Shown here piece by piece: positions 13,916 through 21,181 of a DNA stretch of 21,181 nucleotides (its first letter is position 1; the number at the start of each line of letters is the position of its first letter). The stretch is from the NCBI GenBank assembly GCA_029932675.1, contig JAOZPP010000058.1, positions 1 to 21,181 on the forward strand. Reading direction: 5' to 3'. Source of the DNA: a bacterium. Lineage in GTDB: Bacteria; SM23-81; DAOVCL01. The position numbers and the translations under genes were made by a program. Below the pieces are notes generated by a model that was given only the letters and a program-made list of their open reading frames with translations, did not search any database and was not told where the DNA came from.

Positions 13916-15109
13916 TCAAAAATATACCCGCAGCCTGAGCATCCCCCCGTTCCCCCAGCTCTTGCCAAAGCTCTTCCCCTCTCTACCTAAATTGAAATTC
14001 AAGTAGGTAAACAGGTCTACATTCTCAAAGAGGTTATAGCTTAAGGTGGGAACTACCCCTACGCTGCCATCATTGATACTGGCCATAACCGAACAGCCGA
14101 TATTGATTAGGTCAGTCGCCTGATGTCTGATAAGCACATATGCTTGATCTCGGGATATGGCCTTCTTCTCCCCGGTAATCAACTGCATCCAATCGTTCAA
14201 ATTATATTCCCTATAATCGGTCTTCCCTAAGCTATGGCGATAGTATTCACCCATTAGGTAAGTTCCCGATCGAATAGTGTAATCTAAGCCGATGAGCGAT
14301 TCCCAAAAATCGTTCGTTTTCCCCATATCATTATGGGCAACTTCTCCCCAAACTCCCAGGCCAAATAGTTCACCGGAGAAAGCGCCGCCGAGCAACTTCC
14401 TCTTCTGGATAAGCGAGGTAGATGTGAGATAGTCGGTAAAAGTCCATTCTTTCTCGATGCCGATCACGGACCAGTCGAGGTGCTCCATCCCCCCTTTCAG
14501 GTGGATCAGCTTCCCAGAATTCCCCCATCTCCCCTCTGGAGTATAGATGGTTACCACCTCCCATCTGTTTCCAATAGGTATATCCACCCGTATAGCGTTA
14601 TGCCCCGGTTGTTCATAGGTCGGATCCAGCAGATCTTTAAAATTAAATAGATCGGTTGGGTTCCAGGCGTAGCCGGTGCCCAAGGAGATCTGCTGCTTTC
14701 CCAAAGTTAAATCTACAAATCTAAAGGAGAGTTTAAGATAGGCATTATCCAGGAAAATGGTATCGTTATAGGAAAGGTTAAAAAACCGCCTCTGTTTTTG
14801 GGGGATGACCTTAGTTACTGAGCCTGGTAAATAGTCTAAGATGTTCCATTCTTTCCTGCCGAAATAGCTGATAAAATCGAAGTTGGCCCCAAAAGTAACT
14901 TGGCCGGCGGGGGATGATTCCAAATCAACGCGAAGTTTGTTAGTAGTTAATTGATAGAATTCATCTTTCAAAACAGAAGGCATAAACTGGGATTCGAAAT
15001 AGCCATAGATGTCAACTTTTTGAGCAAAGGACCCAACCGGTTTGCCTATGGAAAGTGACAAAACCAAACAAAGCTTCCAGATCCAAATAGGTCCCTTACC
15101 ATTGTTCAT
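13916..15109 (-). CDS. Outer-membrane beta-barrel protein
   Basis: 397 aa. A signal peptide with a hydrophobic core (IWKLCLVLSLSI) probably ends after SFA, near residue 29. The rest alternates polar and hydrophobic residues in strand-sized blocks and ends in LRLRVYF, a C-terminal Phe typical of barrel proteins folded by BAM. The strand QQISLGTGYAWNPTDLFN is reminiscent of porin-like exporter partners, but I recognise no specific family. Its ATG overlaps the stop of the LolA-like gene as ATGA, and the MMPL transporter follows 19 bases later. It may be the outer-membrane exit or acceptor for the transporter's cargo (inference). Confidence 0.8.
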   Translation of the reverse strand: MNNGKGPIWIWKLCLVLSLSIGKPVGSFAQKVDIYGYFESQFMPSVLKDEFYQLTTNKLRVDLESSPAGQVTFGANFDFISYFGRKEWNILDYLPGSVTKVIPQKQRRFFNLSYNDTIFLDNAYLKLSFRFVDLTLGKQQISLGTGYAWNPTDLFNFKDLLDPTYEQPGHNAIRVDIPIGNRWEVVTIYTPEGRWGNSGKLIHLKGGMEHLDWSVIGIEKEWTFTDYLTSTSLIQKRKLLGGAFSGELFGLGVWGEVAHNDMGKTNDFWESLIGLDYTIRSGTYLMGEYYRHSLGKTDYREYNLNDWMQLITGEKKAISRDQAYVLIRHQATDLINIGCSVMASINDGSVGVVPTLSYNLFENVDLFTYLNFNLGREGKSFGKSWGNGGMLRLRVYF

Positions 15110-15891
15110 TTGCGTAGTCCCCTCTCAGTAAATAGCCCATCGTCTAACTTCACATTGTATTTTACATCCAGTATCTCCATACTTGTCTCGGTATTGTCCT
15201 GCTTGTTATACATTACCATCTTCATCCCTGTAGGGATACCGTCGATCTCCTTGATGTTGGATTGAACCAAGACTTTTTCCAAGGTCCCAGGATCATTCCG
15301 ATCATAGTAATTTATGACCACCGGGAAGAAGTTTTCCTTAATTACCCAGAGGATCAGACGGGAATAGCCCACATCGCTCCCCCTCTTTCTGTTTAGCTCT
15401 ATCTTGTAACAGTCATAACCTTCCTTCTTTTCTGAACCGAGCTTCTTACTGTTAAAGTCTTTGAGGAAGGTCTCACCCGTTCCCATATCTTCGTAGGAAA
15501 AATCGCTGCCTTCCCACTTTTGTCTCTTTGTATGGGTGGCTAGTTTACGGACCCTCTTGGTCCGCGGGAAATAGATCCAGATATCCTCCGCATTGTTGAG
15601 CATCAAGATGGCTTCCCCTTTGACCCGGCTGGGTTCTATATAGCGAATCAGATTCTTCTCCCCCCTATCCTTGCTGAAGGAATCATAGAGGAAGGTTCGC
15701 CTTTTCCCGGAAGATGTAACAATGACCATCCTTATTCTTGCCTTAACCGTCTCCGGGCTGACCAGCTTGTTGACCCTATTCATGATTTGTTCGCTGGTAA
15801 GCTCTTGTCCAGAGACGGCGGCAGGCAGGAGAATCCAAATCAAGGCGGCAAATGCGCCAAGAACTTTTATCGGTATCATCTTTGCATTCAT
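15106..15891 (-). CDS. LolA-like outer-membrane lipoprotein-sorting protein
   Basis: 261 aa with a signal peptide (VLGAFAALIWILLPAAVSG, cleavage near 28), then a LolA-like half-barrel: SEQIMNRVNKLVSPETVKAR, FLYDSFSKDRGEKNLIRYIEPSRVKGEAIL, and IWIYFPRTKRVRKLATHTKR. It belongs to the group often annotated as outer membrane lipoprotein-sorting protein and commonly found beside MMPL exporters, where it probably carries a hydrophobic cargo across the periplasm. No lipobox is seen. The start at 15891 has AAAAAGGG upstream. It is the first gene of the three-gene operon with the barrel and the transporter; no regulator gene is attached. Confidence 0.9.
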   Translation of the reverse strand: MNAKMIPIKVLGAFAALIWILLPAAVSGQELTSEQIMNRVNKLVSPETVKARIRMVIVTSSGKRRTFLYDSFSKDRGEKNLIRYIEPSRVKGEAILMLNNAEDIWIYFPRTKRVRKLATHTKRQKWEGSDFSYEDMGTGETFLKDFNSKKLGSEKKEGYDCYKIELNRKRGSDVGYSRLILWVIKENFFPVVINYYDRNDPGTLEKVLVQSNIKEIDGIPTGMKMVMYNKQDNTETSMEILDVKYNVKLDDGLFTERGLRK

Positions 15892-15972
15892 AGTTTACCC
15901 TTTTTCAGACTAAAACTTACCTCTTCTTATCCCTCTGTGTGAATTGGTTTGATTGGAGTTAGGAAGCTTAGG

Positions 15973-17151
15973 TTACAATCTGCAATCTTCCCAGAGGTAT
16001 TCAATCAGATTGGCCAGGGAGCAGCTCAAGAGGATGATATACTTGTCCCCCGCCCCACAGTAAAGGAGCAGCTTCCCCTGCCAAACGATTGCCCCCATGG
16101 GAAAGACGACCGCGGGCACATCGACCGGGTATTGGTCGTTCCCCCTCAACTCATAAGGGGCAGAGGGGATGTAAATTGGCCTTTTGCTTCGGCAGAGCAC
16201 CTTTCCGGGATCGTGCAAATCCAACAGAGCAGCGCATATGGAGTAACCCCTTTCGATTTTCCCCTCCAACCCATAGATCCGACAGATCTCCTCCCCGATC
16301 TCGCCCACCGCATGGTAGATGAGCAGCCAACCTTTGTTCGTTTTGATGATCTGCGGGCCTGGGCCGACCTTTTCCCCTTCATGGGGTAGATGCCCGGCCC
16401 CTAAGAGAAGGTTTTCGCGGCGGCGCCTATAGATTTCCTCCCATTCAGTAGGGTATTGGGAGGGGTTAAGTAGTTGGTCGAGGCCTCCCCTAAGAAGGTC
16501 CAGATGGATGTGGGGATGAAAACGGAAGAGCATATAATACCGTCCACCAATTGGTCCGGAGAAGGGAACAGCATTGCGGGAATCGAAGGCTCCAACCATT
16601 CCGCGATAGGTAATCTTCAGAAAGTCTTCAGTGGAGTAGATGGCGATCCTATCTGCATTCCCACCTTTAAATGGGGGTTTGATCTTCCCACACCCGATGA
16701 GAAGATACCTTTGCTTGGATCTTATGATCCTGATGTCCTCTATTCCATAGAGGAAATCCTTATGGTCTGTGCCATCGCCTCGGATCACTGTATTACCGAG
16801 CCGGGAGAAGTGGAGGCCATCCGTGCTCACCAGGGGCCAGATCTCGGAGATGTAGTTTTCCATACAACTCCTCTCCCTCCCCATCCTCTCATCAAAAAAG
16901 GTCCCCTTTTTGTAACGCTGATGGCATCGGGGCATAAGGATGACCTTGTCCTGGAATATCTCCGCTCCGCCATTGAAGACAGCCCCTATTTTCGCCAGGC
17001 CTTTCTCCTTCCAGGTTAGGCCGATCTCCTGGGGCTTGACCACTGGATTCCTCTGGTAAGAGGAGAGCTTGAAGATAACCTCCCCAGACCCTCTCCACAT
17101 AAACTCCCCATCCCCCAACTGTTTAACGGTGAGATCCAATGGAGCTTCCAT
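15973..17151 (-). CDS. GH130-family glycoside phosphorylase-like protein
   Basis: 392 aa with a five-bladed propeller pattern. Key signatures: YQRNPVVKP near the N-terminus, FNGGAEIFQDKVILMPRC, YGIEDIRII with the general-acid Asp at 139, FRFHPHIHL, GPGPQIIKTNKGWLLIYHA, and the C-terminal YPVDVPAVVFPMGAIV with LLYCGAGDK. GH130 enzymes phosphorolyse or hydrolyse beta-mannosides (mannosyl-glucose, mannobiose and related). Substrate choice cannot be read here. The start at 17151 follows AAAGGGGG. It lies 25 bases after a GT4 glycosyltransferase, a pairing that suggests making or recycling of a mannose-containing oligosaccharide rather than plant-polymer use, since no transporter or other glycosidase is near. 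Confidence 0.92.
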   Translation of the reverse strand: MEAPLDLTVKQLGDGEFMWRGSGEVIFKLSSYQRNPVVKPQEIGLTWKEKGLAKIGAVFNGGAEIFQDKVILMPRCHQRYKKGTFFDERMGRERSCMENYISEIWPLVSTDGLHFSRLGNTVIRGDGTDHKDFLYGIEDIRIIRSKQRYLLIGCGKIKPPFKGGNADRIAIYSTEDFLKITYRGMVGAFDSRNAVPFSGPIGGRYYMLFRFHPHIHLDLLRGGLDQLLNPSQYPTEWEEIYRRRRENLLLGAGHLPHEGEKVGPGPQIIKTNKGWLLIYHAVGEIGEEICRIYGLEGKIERGYSICAALLDLHDPGKVLCRSKRPIYIPSAPYELRGNDQYPVDVPAVVFPMGAIVWQGKLLLYCGAGDKYIILLSCSLANLIEYLWEDCRL

Positions 17152-17176
17152 CCTACCCCCTTTGAAGAACTCGGCT

Positions 17177-18307
17177 TTACTGTTTCATCCCCCTGTAGAT
17201 TGCCAAATGCTGACCTGCCACCGCCCGCCAGGAGGTGAGTTTCCTGTATTCATCTGTCCGCTGGACAACCCATTGCCAAAAGTTCCGATCCTCAAAGAGC
17301 CGAATGACTAACCTGGCGATCCCGGAAGAGTTGTAGGGGAGGATGAGGAGTTCATCACATATGTTTTTTAACTCCTCAAACTTCGGTATCCGCGAGGCAA
17401 TTATGGGCTTTTTTGTCCCTATGGCCAGATGAAATGAGCCTGATGCAGAGCGGTCTTCCTCATAGTAGGGGAAGAGGACGAGGTCAGAGGCACCAAAAAG
17501 ATAGGGAACATCCTCGTTAGGGAAGAAGCTATTTGGATAGATGACGTTCTCCTCAAGGCCAAGCTCGACTATCTTCTTGCCCACAAGTTCTGCGTACTCT
17601 TTATCCTTTTCCGAGGCGGATGGAGCAAGGCCACCGGCTACAAAGAGGTATGTATCCTTGAACCTTTCCAGTATCTCCCCCAGGGCCTCAAGGGCGATGT
17701 GCAAACACTTGTGCTTCTTTACAAATCCGAACATAAGGAGTATTCTCCCCTCTAAGGGCAGCCCCAGCCTCTGGCGGGAAGGCCCCTTCTCCTCATCGCT
17801 GAGCTCAGTTCCATGGGGAATGATCTGCACTTTATCAGGGGATATCCCCAACCGGGTCAAAATCGCTTTCTGCGACTCCAGGTGGACGATGACCCTATCG
17901 GCAAGCCCAGCGATCCGGGCAGCGAAGTTCTCATCTATTGCTCCCCTCTCTGAGAATTGCGCTGGCCTCACACAGTGGATGGTTATCACCCTCTTAGTAG
18001 TGGGATGAAGTCCCTGGAGTACCTTGGGCAACCGGTCATCGAACCTGTATATGCTGTATTCGTGTTCGATATGGACTATATCCATACCTTTTGTCTCTTG
18101 GATTATGGGCTCCACATAATCCCGGTTCCTATCCCAACAGGGGATTACCTCGAACCTCTCTTCCTTTGTTGGGGAGGCCCCCCTCTCAGCAACGACCTTG
18201 ACCTCTAAATCTGGAGCCTCCTCCCTCAGGGCGCGAATGAGATAGTCTGTATAGGTGGCAATTCCACATTGTTTAGGAAGGTAGGTGGATATATAGGCGA
18301 TCTTCAC
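17177..18307 (-). CDS. GT4-family glycosyltransferase
   Basis: 376 aa from a GTG at 18307. The GT-B fold is visible: an N-terminal VKIAYISTYLPKQCGIATYT nucleotide-fold strand and glycine loop, a GRILLMFGFVKKHKCLHI motif opening the second domain, and a donor-binding stretch around VLFPYYEEDRSASGSFHLAI. It should transfer a sugar from a nucleotide donor in the cytosol. The start was chosen at GTG 18307 because AAGGAG lies seven bases upstream and the family begins at this strand; the longer frame starts with TTG at 18334 before that ribosome site. It is followed by GH130 and probably forms a two-gene unit with it. Confidence 0.9.
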   Translation of the reverse strand: MKIAYISTYLPKQCGIATYTDYLIRALREEAPDLEVKVVAERGASPTKEERFEVIPCWDRNRDYVEPIIQETKGMDIVHIEHEYSIYRFDDRLPKVLQGLHPTTKRVITIHCVRPAQFSERGAIDENFAARIAGLADRVIVHLESQKAILTRLGISPDKVQIIPHGTELSDEEKGPSRQRLGLPLEGRILLMFGFVKKHKCLHIALEALGEILERFKDTYLFVAGGLAPSASEKDKEYAELVGKKIVELGLEENVIYPNSFFPNEDVPYLFGASDLVLFPYYEEDRSASGSFHLAIGTKKPIIASRIPKFEELKNICDELLILPYNSSGIARLVIRLFEDRNFWQWVVQRTDEYRKLTSWRAVAGQHLAIYRGMKQ

Positions 18308-18406
18308 TCCTCTACTCCTTCTATAGTTTCCCAAAGTGCCCCCATTTCTCTAACGCACGGCCATAAAAATTGTGGGAGGGTGGGTGGTTTTAAATCTACA
18401 GGAAGT

Positions 18407-19327
18407 TTATTTGTGCACCGGTACTTCCCATTCCATCAGATCTTTGGCGATCGTTGTAGGGGGAAAGACGGCCCTAGCCTGAGCGAGCAGTCCCCGCACG
18501 TCCCTGTATCTGGGGCTAATGTGGGTGAGGATAAGCCTCCCTACTCCGGCCTCTTTGGCCACCTCAGCCGCTTGGGCTGCTGTCGAATGGCCCCTTAGGT
18601 TGGCCTCTTTTCGCAACTCTTCTCCAAACACCCCCTCGTGGACAAGCAGATCTGCTCCCTGAGCGAGGTTTACTACCCCTTTACATGGCCTTGTATCCAC
18701 TGCATAGACTACCTTCCTCCCCTTTCTGGGAGGCCCGAGGACATCGGAAGGCTTAACGAGTATGCCTCCGGGCAGGGCAATTTCCTCACCCCTCTGGAGC
18801 CTTCCAAAGAGAGGACCTGCGGGAACTCCTAACCTCTCGGCCTTAGCTTTATCGAATTTCCCCGGCCTCTTGGCTTCGATCAGGGCATAGGCCAGACAGA
18901 AAGTGGTGTGATCTACAGGGGTCGCACTAATCCGATAACCGCCCCGGTCTATCTGATAGTCCCCCTCTATCTCCTCAATGACTACCTCGTAGCCAGTTTT
19001 GAAGCCTAATGTTCTCCCCAGGGCCTTCCAAAATCCCTTTATTCCTGGTGGGCCGAAGATATAAAGGGGCTTCAGGCGGTTGGTTTGGCTTAAGGTCATC
19101 AAAAAGCCGGGAAGCCCGGTTATGTGATCTCCGTGGAGATGGGAGATGAGTACGCTACTTATCCCTCCGAAACCGATCCCTGCCCTCATTACCTGGACCT
19201 GTGTCCCTTCTCCACAGTCGAAAAGGATTACTTCGCTATCCCTCTTCAGGGCAGTGGAGGGTAGGCTTCTTTCCAGGGAGGGTATCATTCCCCCTGTTCC
19301 TAAGGTAACTAGCCTCAGATGTGACAT
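18407..19327 (-). CDS. rnz: Ribonuclease Z (tRNA 3' processing endonuclease)
   Basis: 306 aa metallo-beta-lactamase-fold nuclease that trims tRNA 3' trailers. Zinc motif II is H63-x-H65-x-D67-H68 (SHLHGDH). Other family blocks: PSLERSLPSTAL, FDCGEGTQVQ, the PAGPLFGRLQRGE segment, the metal-bridging Asp in VVYAVDTRPC, RGHSTAAQAA, and the final HISPRY. Full length. The ATG at 19327 begins three bases after the EndoQ stop. Its ribosome site is weak and close (AAGGG), so translation probably relies on coupling to the upstream gene. Confidence 0.96.
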   Translation of the reverse strand: MSHLRLVTLGTGGMIPSLERSLPSTALKRDSEVILFDCGEGTQVQVMRAGIGFGGISSVLISHLHGDHITGLPGFLMTLSQTNRLKPLYIFGPPGIKGFWKALGRTLGFKTGYEVVIEEIEGDYQIDRGGYRISATPVDHTTFCLAYALIEAKRPGKFDKAKAERLGVPAGPLFGRLQRGEEIALPGGILVKPSDVLGPPRKGRKVVYAVDTRPCKGVVNLAQGADLLVHEGVFGEELRKEANLRGHSTAAQAAEVAKEAGVGRLILTHISPRYRDVRGLLAQARAVFPPTTIAKDLMEWEVPVHK

Positions 19328-19330
19328 CCC

Positions 19331-20560
19331 TTAAAAGAGCTCCATCTGTGAGGGGGGTTCCTCTTTCGCCTTTATCCTCACCTGACCATAGACACCATCA
19401 TATCCTGGGGTTATCTCCACCTCTCCCTGTCTTACTTTGATGATTGCCGCGGCTACTTGGGGAGGGGCAACTTGGGCTATTTCATCCTCCTCTTTTTCCA
19501 GGAGGATCTCAAACTCTGGCCCAATAGAGTGGGTTAACCTCTCATAAAGGGTTTCTACGGCAACTGTATCCCTCCCCTTTCCTAAGACTTGGGAGATTAT
19601 CTCCACTAAAGGGACGAGATGTTTGCAGGGGATGGCTCCAGGAGGGCGGAAGCCATCTGGTCTATCCGCTAAATCTTCCACCCTATGCATTACCCCTATG
19701 GTCAACTTCCTCTGGCATATGGGACAGAGGTTATAGTTGGCCTTGGCCTCCTTTGGGGCAAGAGATGTCCCACATTTCCGGTGACCATCCCAGTGATATT
19801 TTCCTTCCTGAGGAAAGAACTCGATGGTATAAAGTAGCTGGGTTGGGTCCCCTTCCTTTATGGTTTTGATCAACCCTGAGTAGTCAAGGGGTTGGGAGAA
19901 GACATTGGCCTCCCTCCCTATGCGGGTGGGGGAATGGGCATCAGAGTTGGAGATAAGGGTGAACCTATCCAAGCTTTTCAGCCTCCAATTCATCGGGGGA
20001 TCCGAGGAGAGACCTGTCTCCAAGGCATAGATATTTGCGGTCTGTTTGCCGAAACACTCTTCCACCGAATCAAATCCGGAGTTGGCTCCAAATAGAGAGA
20101 ACCAAGGGGTCCAGATATGAGCTGGAACGATAAGCGACTGTGGGGAGATCTCCAGCACAAGTTCCACCATCTCCTCTGCGGGAAGGTTAAGGCTGGGACG
20201 ACCGTCCTTCTCTAAGCTGCCGAACTTGGCCAGGATTCGGTTTATCCTTTCCACAGCCTCAAAGCTTGGGGCAAAGATGAGATTGTGAATCCTCTTAGAT
20301 TTTCCCCCTTGATGGAAATCGTTGCTTACCTCAACGGTAAGGATGAAGAGGGTTCCCTGATGCTCAAAGAGGCCATCCCCGCGTGGGGAAAGCTCCTCTT
20401 TAAGCTCAGCCAACCATCCGGGGTGGGTAAAATCCCCAGTTCCTAAAAGGCTGATCCCCTTCCTCTTAGCCTCCCGGCTGAGGCTCTCTATGTTCATTGA
20501 GGAACTCGTTGCTCGGCTAAACCGGGAGTGTATATGAAAGTCTGCAATAAAGGCCCCCAT
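19331..20560 (-). CDS. Endonuclease Q (PHP-domain nuclease for deaminated DNA bases)
   Basis: 409 aa of the EndoQ/TIGR00375 family, known from Thermococcales and some Bacillus, which nicks 5' of uracil, hypoxanthine, xanthine and abasic sites. The PHP core has H9-x-H11, D43, E77, H148 (VPAHIWTPW) and D207-x-H209 (SNSDAHS). A zinc-binding segment follows with C263, C279 and C282 (CPIC). The tail has DGVYGQVRI, then the last six residues SQMELF, which fit the QL(S/D)LF type of sliding-clamp-binding peptide. The start at 20560 has AAAGGAAGGG. It is coupled to rnz. Many databases mislabel this family as a helicase; no helicase motifs are present. Confidence 0.9.
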   Translation of the reverse strand: MGAFIADFHIHSRFSRATSSSMNIESLSREAKRKGISLLGTGDFTHPGWLAELKEELSPRGDGLFEHQGTLFILTVEVSNDFHQGGKSKRIHNLIFAPSFEAVERINRILAKFGSLEKDGRPSLNLPAEEMVELVLEISPQSLIVPAHIWTPWFSLFGANSGFDSVEECFGKQTANIYALETGLSSDPPMNWRLKSLDRFTLISNSDAHSPTRIGREANVFSQPLDYSGLIKTIKEGDPTQLLYTIEFFPQEGKYHWDGHRKCGTSLAPKEAKANYNLCPICQRKLTIGVMHRVEDLADRPDGFRPPGAIPCKHLVPLVEIISQVLGKGRDTVAVETLYERLTHSIGPEFEILLEKEEDEIAQVAPPQVAAAIIKVRQGEVEITPGYDGVYGQVRIKAKEEPPSQMELF

Positions 20561-20819
20561 TTTCCCTTCCTTTCCGAAAATCAGGTTGATACCCTTCTAA
20601 AATATCATTCCTTTTAAAAAAAGCAACTCAAAAAGCGGTTGGGGGTGGCTGGTGACTCCACATGGTAGCGTCCCTGGGCTGATTATTTCCCACAGCCACA
20701 CAAACAAAGACAAATCGACAATTATGATAGGCGGATCTAAACCACTTAGGGATTATTCTCCCCCAAACCGGACGTTATATCCAAGGGTTAACTTCGCTTA
20801 ATCCGATTTCACTTAGACC

Positions 20820-20848
20820 TTGACAAAACGAATAGCTCATCTTATGTT
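20820..20848 (+). promoter_or_regulatory. Plus-strand promoter-like element
   Basis: A perfect TTGACA at 20820-20825 is followed after 17 bases by TATGTT at 20843-20848. No plus-strand protein gene follows, only two hairpins. If real, it would make a short RNA from about 20855. Confidence 0.35.
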
Positions 20849-20854
20849 TGTAAC

Positions 20855-20924
20855 AAGTTCACCTGTAAGTAGTGTCTACAGGATAAAAAGGGGAGGAGCC
20901 TCACTGACAATGGTTTCCCCTTTT
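20855..20924 (+). ncRNA. Candidate small RNA (about 70 nt)
   Basis: Downstream of the promoter-like pair comes a 6-bp hairpin CCTGTA/TACAGG (20862-20882), then a 9-bp hairpin AAAAGGGGA/TCCCCTTTT (20886-20924) with T residues at its 3' side. Promoter, stem and terminator in this order resemble a small RNA gene. A 10-codon frame starts at ATG 20910 but has poor ribosome spacing. There is no family match I recognise. Confidence 0.25.
20886..20924 (-). terminator. Second (possibly bidirectional) terminator hairpin
   Basis: AAAAGGGGA and TCCCCTTTT form a perfect 9-bp stem. On the minus strand it ends in TTTTT, which is better for termination than the plus side. It lies about 25 bases after the first terminator of the right-edge gene and may act as a backup. 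Confidence 0.5.
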
Positions 20925-20945
20925 GAGGTAGGGTGTTCCTAAAGG

Positions 20946-20978
20946 AAAAGGCCGCCGAGGGGGGAAACCCCGGCGGCC
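20946..20978 (-). terminator. Rho-independent terminator of the right-edge gene
   Basis: An 8-bp perfect GC stem, GGCCGCCG with CGGCGGCC, is extended by G-C pairs inside and followed on the minus strand by TTTTCC. It sits 14 bases after the stop of the right-edge gene. It is the strongest hairpin in the window. Confidence 0.85.
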
Positions 20979-20991
20979 CTGGTTGAGAGGT

Positions 20992-21181
20992 CTATTTGCT
21001 TACCTCTTGTGCGGTGTAGTAGACCTCTACCTTTGCCTTCACCCCTGGGGGAAACTCTGGGTCCTGCACCACGGTGAGGTTCCTCCCCTTCTCTATCAGG
21101 GACTTTATGATCAGGCCATAGTTTGACCTCCCCTTGGCCCAGGCGGAGAGTATCCCAGTCAGGTCTAAACTAATCCTTTGG
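20992..21181 (-). CDS. C-terminus of a DNRLRE-like / beta-sandwich protein (partial)
   Basis: Sixty-two codons enter from the right edge and end at TAG 20992-20994. The pattern SLDLTGILSAWAKGRSNYGL, then a polar loop, then PPGVKAKVEVYYT is that of the last strands of DNRLRE-type domains, in which a Leu-Thr-x-hydrophobic-x-x-Trp helix is followed by NxGL and a closing LxVxY strand. Such domains occur in secreted or surface proteins. Only the C-terminus is visible, so the rest of the protein is unknown. The assignment is by motif, moderate confidence; that it is a real coding end is well supported by the terminator right after it. Confidence 0.65.
   Translation of the reverse strand, partial: QRISLDLTGILSAWAKGRSNYGLIIKSLIEKGRNLTVVQDPEFPPGVKAKVEVYYTAQEVSK

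Larger units (their letters stand above)
20561..20991. other. Intergenic stretch between EndoQ and the right-edge gene
   Basis: No protein gene is supported. The EndoQ side (20561-20640) is AT-rich and could hold its promoter (TTGCTT, 16 bases, TATTTT on the minus strand), but the boxes are poor. The middle (20640-20815) shows nothing I recognise. The right side holds a plus-strand promoter-like pair, a small hairpin, and two terminator-like hairpins listed separately. Confidence 0.5.

Noticed and set aside
15892-15972. Promoter of the LolA-like operon
   Set aside because: TTCACA followed after 18 bases by TAAGTT on the minus strand is too far from consensus to list as a feature.
16474-17019. 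A plus-strand open frame of 181 codons
   Set aside because: It lies wholly antisense to the GH130 gene, whose family motifs are clear.
1-21181. CRISPR arrays, tRNA or rRNA genes, riboswitches, full insertion sequences
   Set aside because: No regularly spaced repeats, no cloverleaf or rRNA-like stretches, no transposase, and no leader with a recognised aptamer were seen.

Overview
The window reads as chromosomal DNA of a Gram-negative anaerobe. Superoxide reductase, rubrerythrins, rubredoxin and a hybrid-cluster protein point to anaerobiosis. A LolA-like protein, an outer-membrane beta-barrel, an RseC-family protein and an RND/MMPL transporter point to two membranes. The two-thioredoxin-fold protein disulfide oxidoreductase, the archaeal-type short Hcp, the archaeal-style Prx6 and endonuclease Q suggest a thermophilic or deep-branching lineage. 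A member of the Desulfobacterota (old Deltaproteobacteria) is my best guess, by inference only. Every native gene is on the minus strand. The only plus-strand genes are a compositionally different acetyltransferase and a broken hicA toxin gene.

Region 1 (about 9806 down to 1, minus strand) is a dense oxidative-stress island that runs off the left edge. In transcription order: perR, mutM, rseC-like, protein disulfide oxidoreductase, a ferritin-like/PP2C fusion, trmO, flavin reductase, rubredoxin, ferritin-like protein, Prx6 peroxiredoxin, rubrerythrin, class III hcp, desulfoferrodoxin, ferritin, and two more ferritin-like proteins. Many genes overlap or sit within tens of bases of each other. 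A good sigma70-type promoter and a PerR-box-like operator lie in front of perR. The chemistry is coherent: flavin reductase and rubredoxin can supply electrons to superoxide reductase and rubrerythrin, Prx6 and rubrerythrin remove peroxide, ferritin holds iron, Hcp handles NO or related species, and MutM repairs oxidised guanine. The most unusual gene is 6360..7364, where a two-helix ferritin-like/rubrerythrin-like segment is joined to a SpoIIE/RsbU-type PP2C phosphatase.

Region 2 (about 9807-11158) is an accessory insertion between two minus-strand operons. It holds AT-rich non-coding DNA with repeated GTTAGGC motifs and short inverted repeats, then a plus-strand GNAT acetyltransferase, then a decayed hicA with no start codon.

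Region 3 (11159-15891, minus) is a three-gene envelope export operon: LolA-like periplasmic protein, outer-membrane beta-barrel, and RND/MMPL transporter, closed by a hairpin terminator.

Region 4 (15973-18307, minus) is a GT4 glycosyltransferase followed by a GH130 phosphorylase-like protein.

Region 5 (18407-20560, minus) is endonuclease Q followed three bases later by ribonuclease Z. The EndoQ C-terminus looks like a sliding-clamp-binding peptide.

Region 6 (20561-21181) is a spacer with two strong hairpins and a possible small RNA, then the C-terminus of a DNRLRE-like protein that enters from the right edge.
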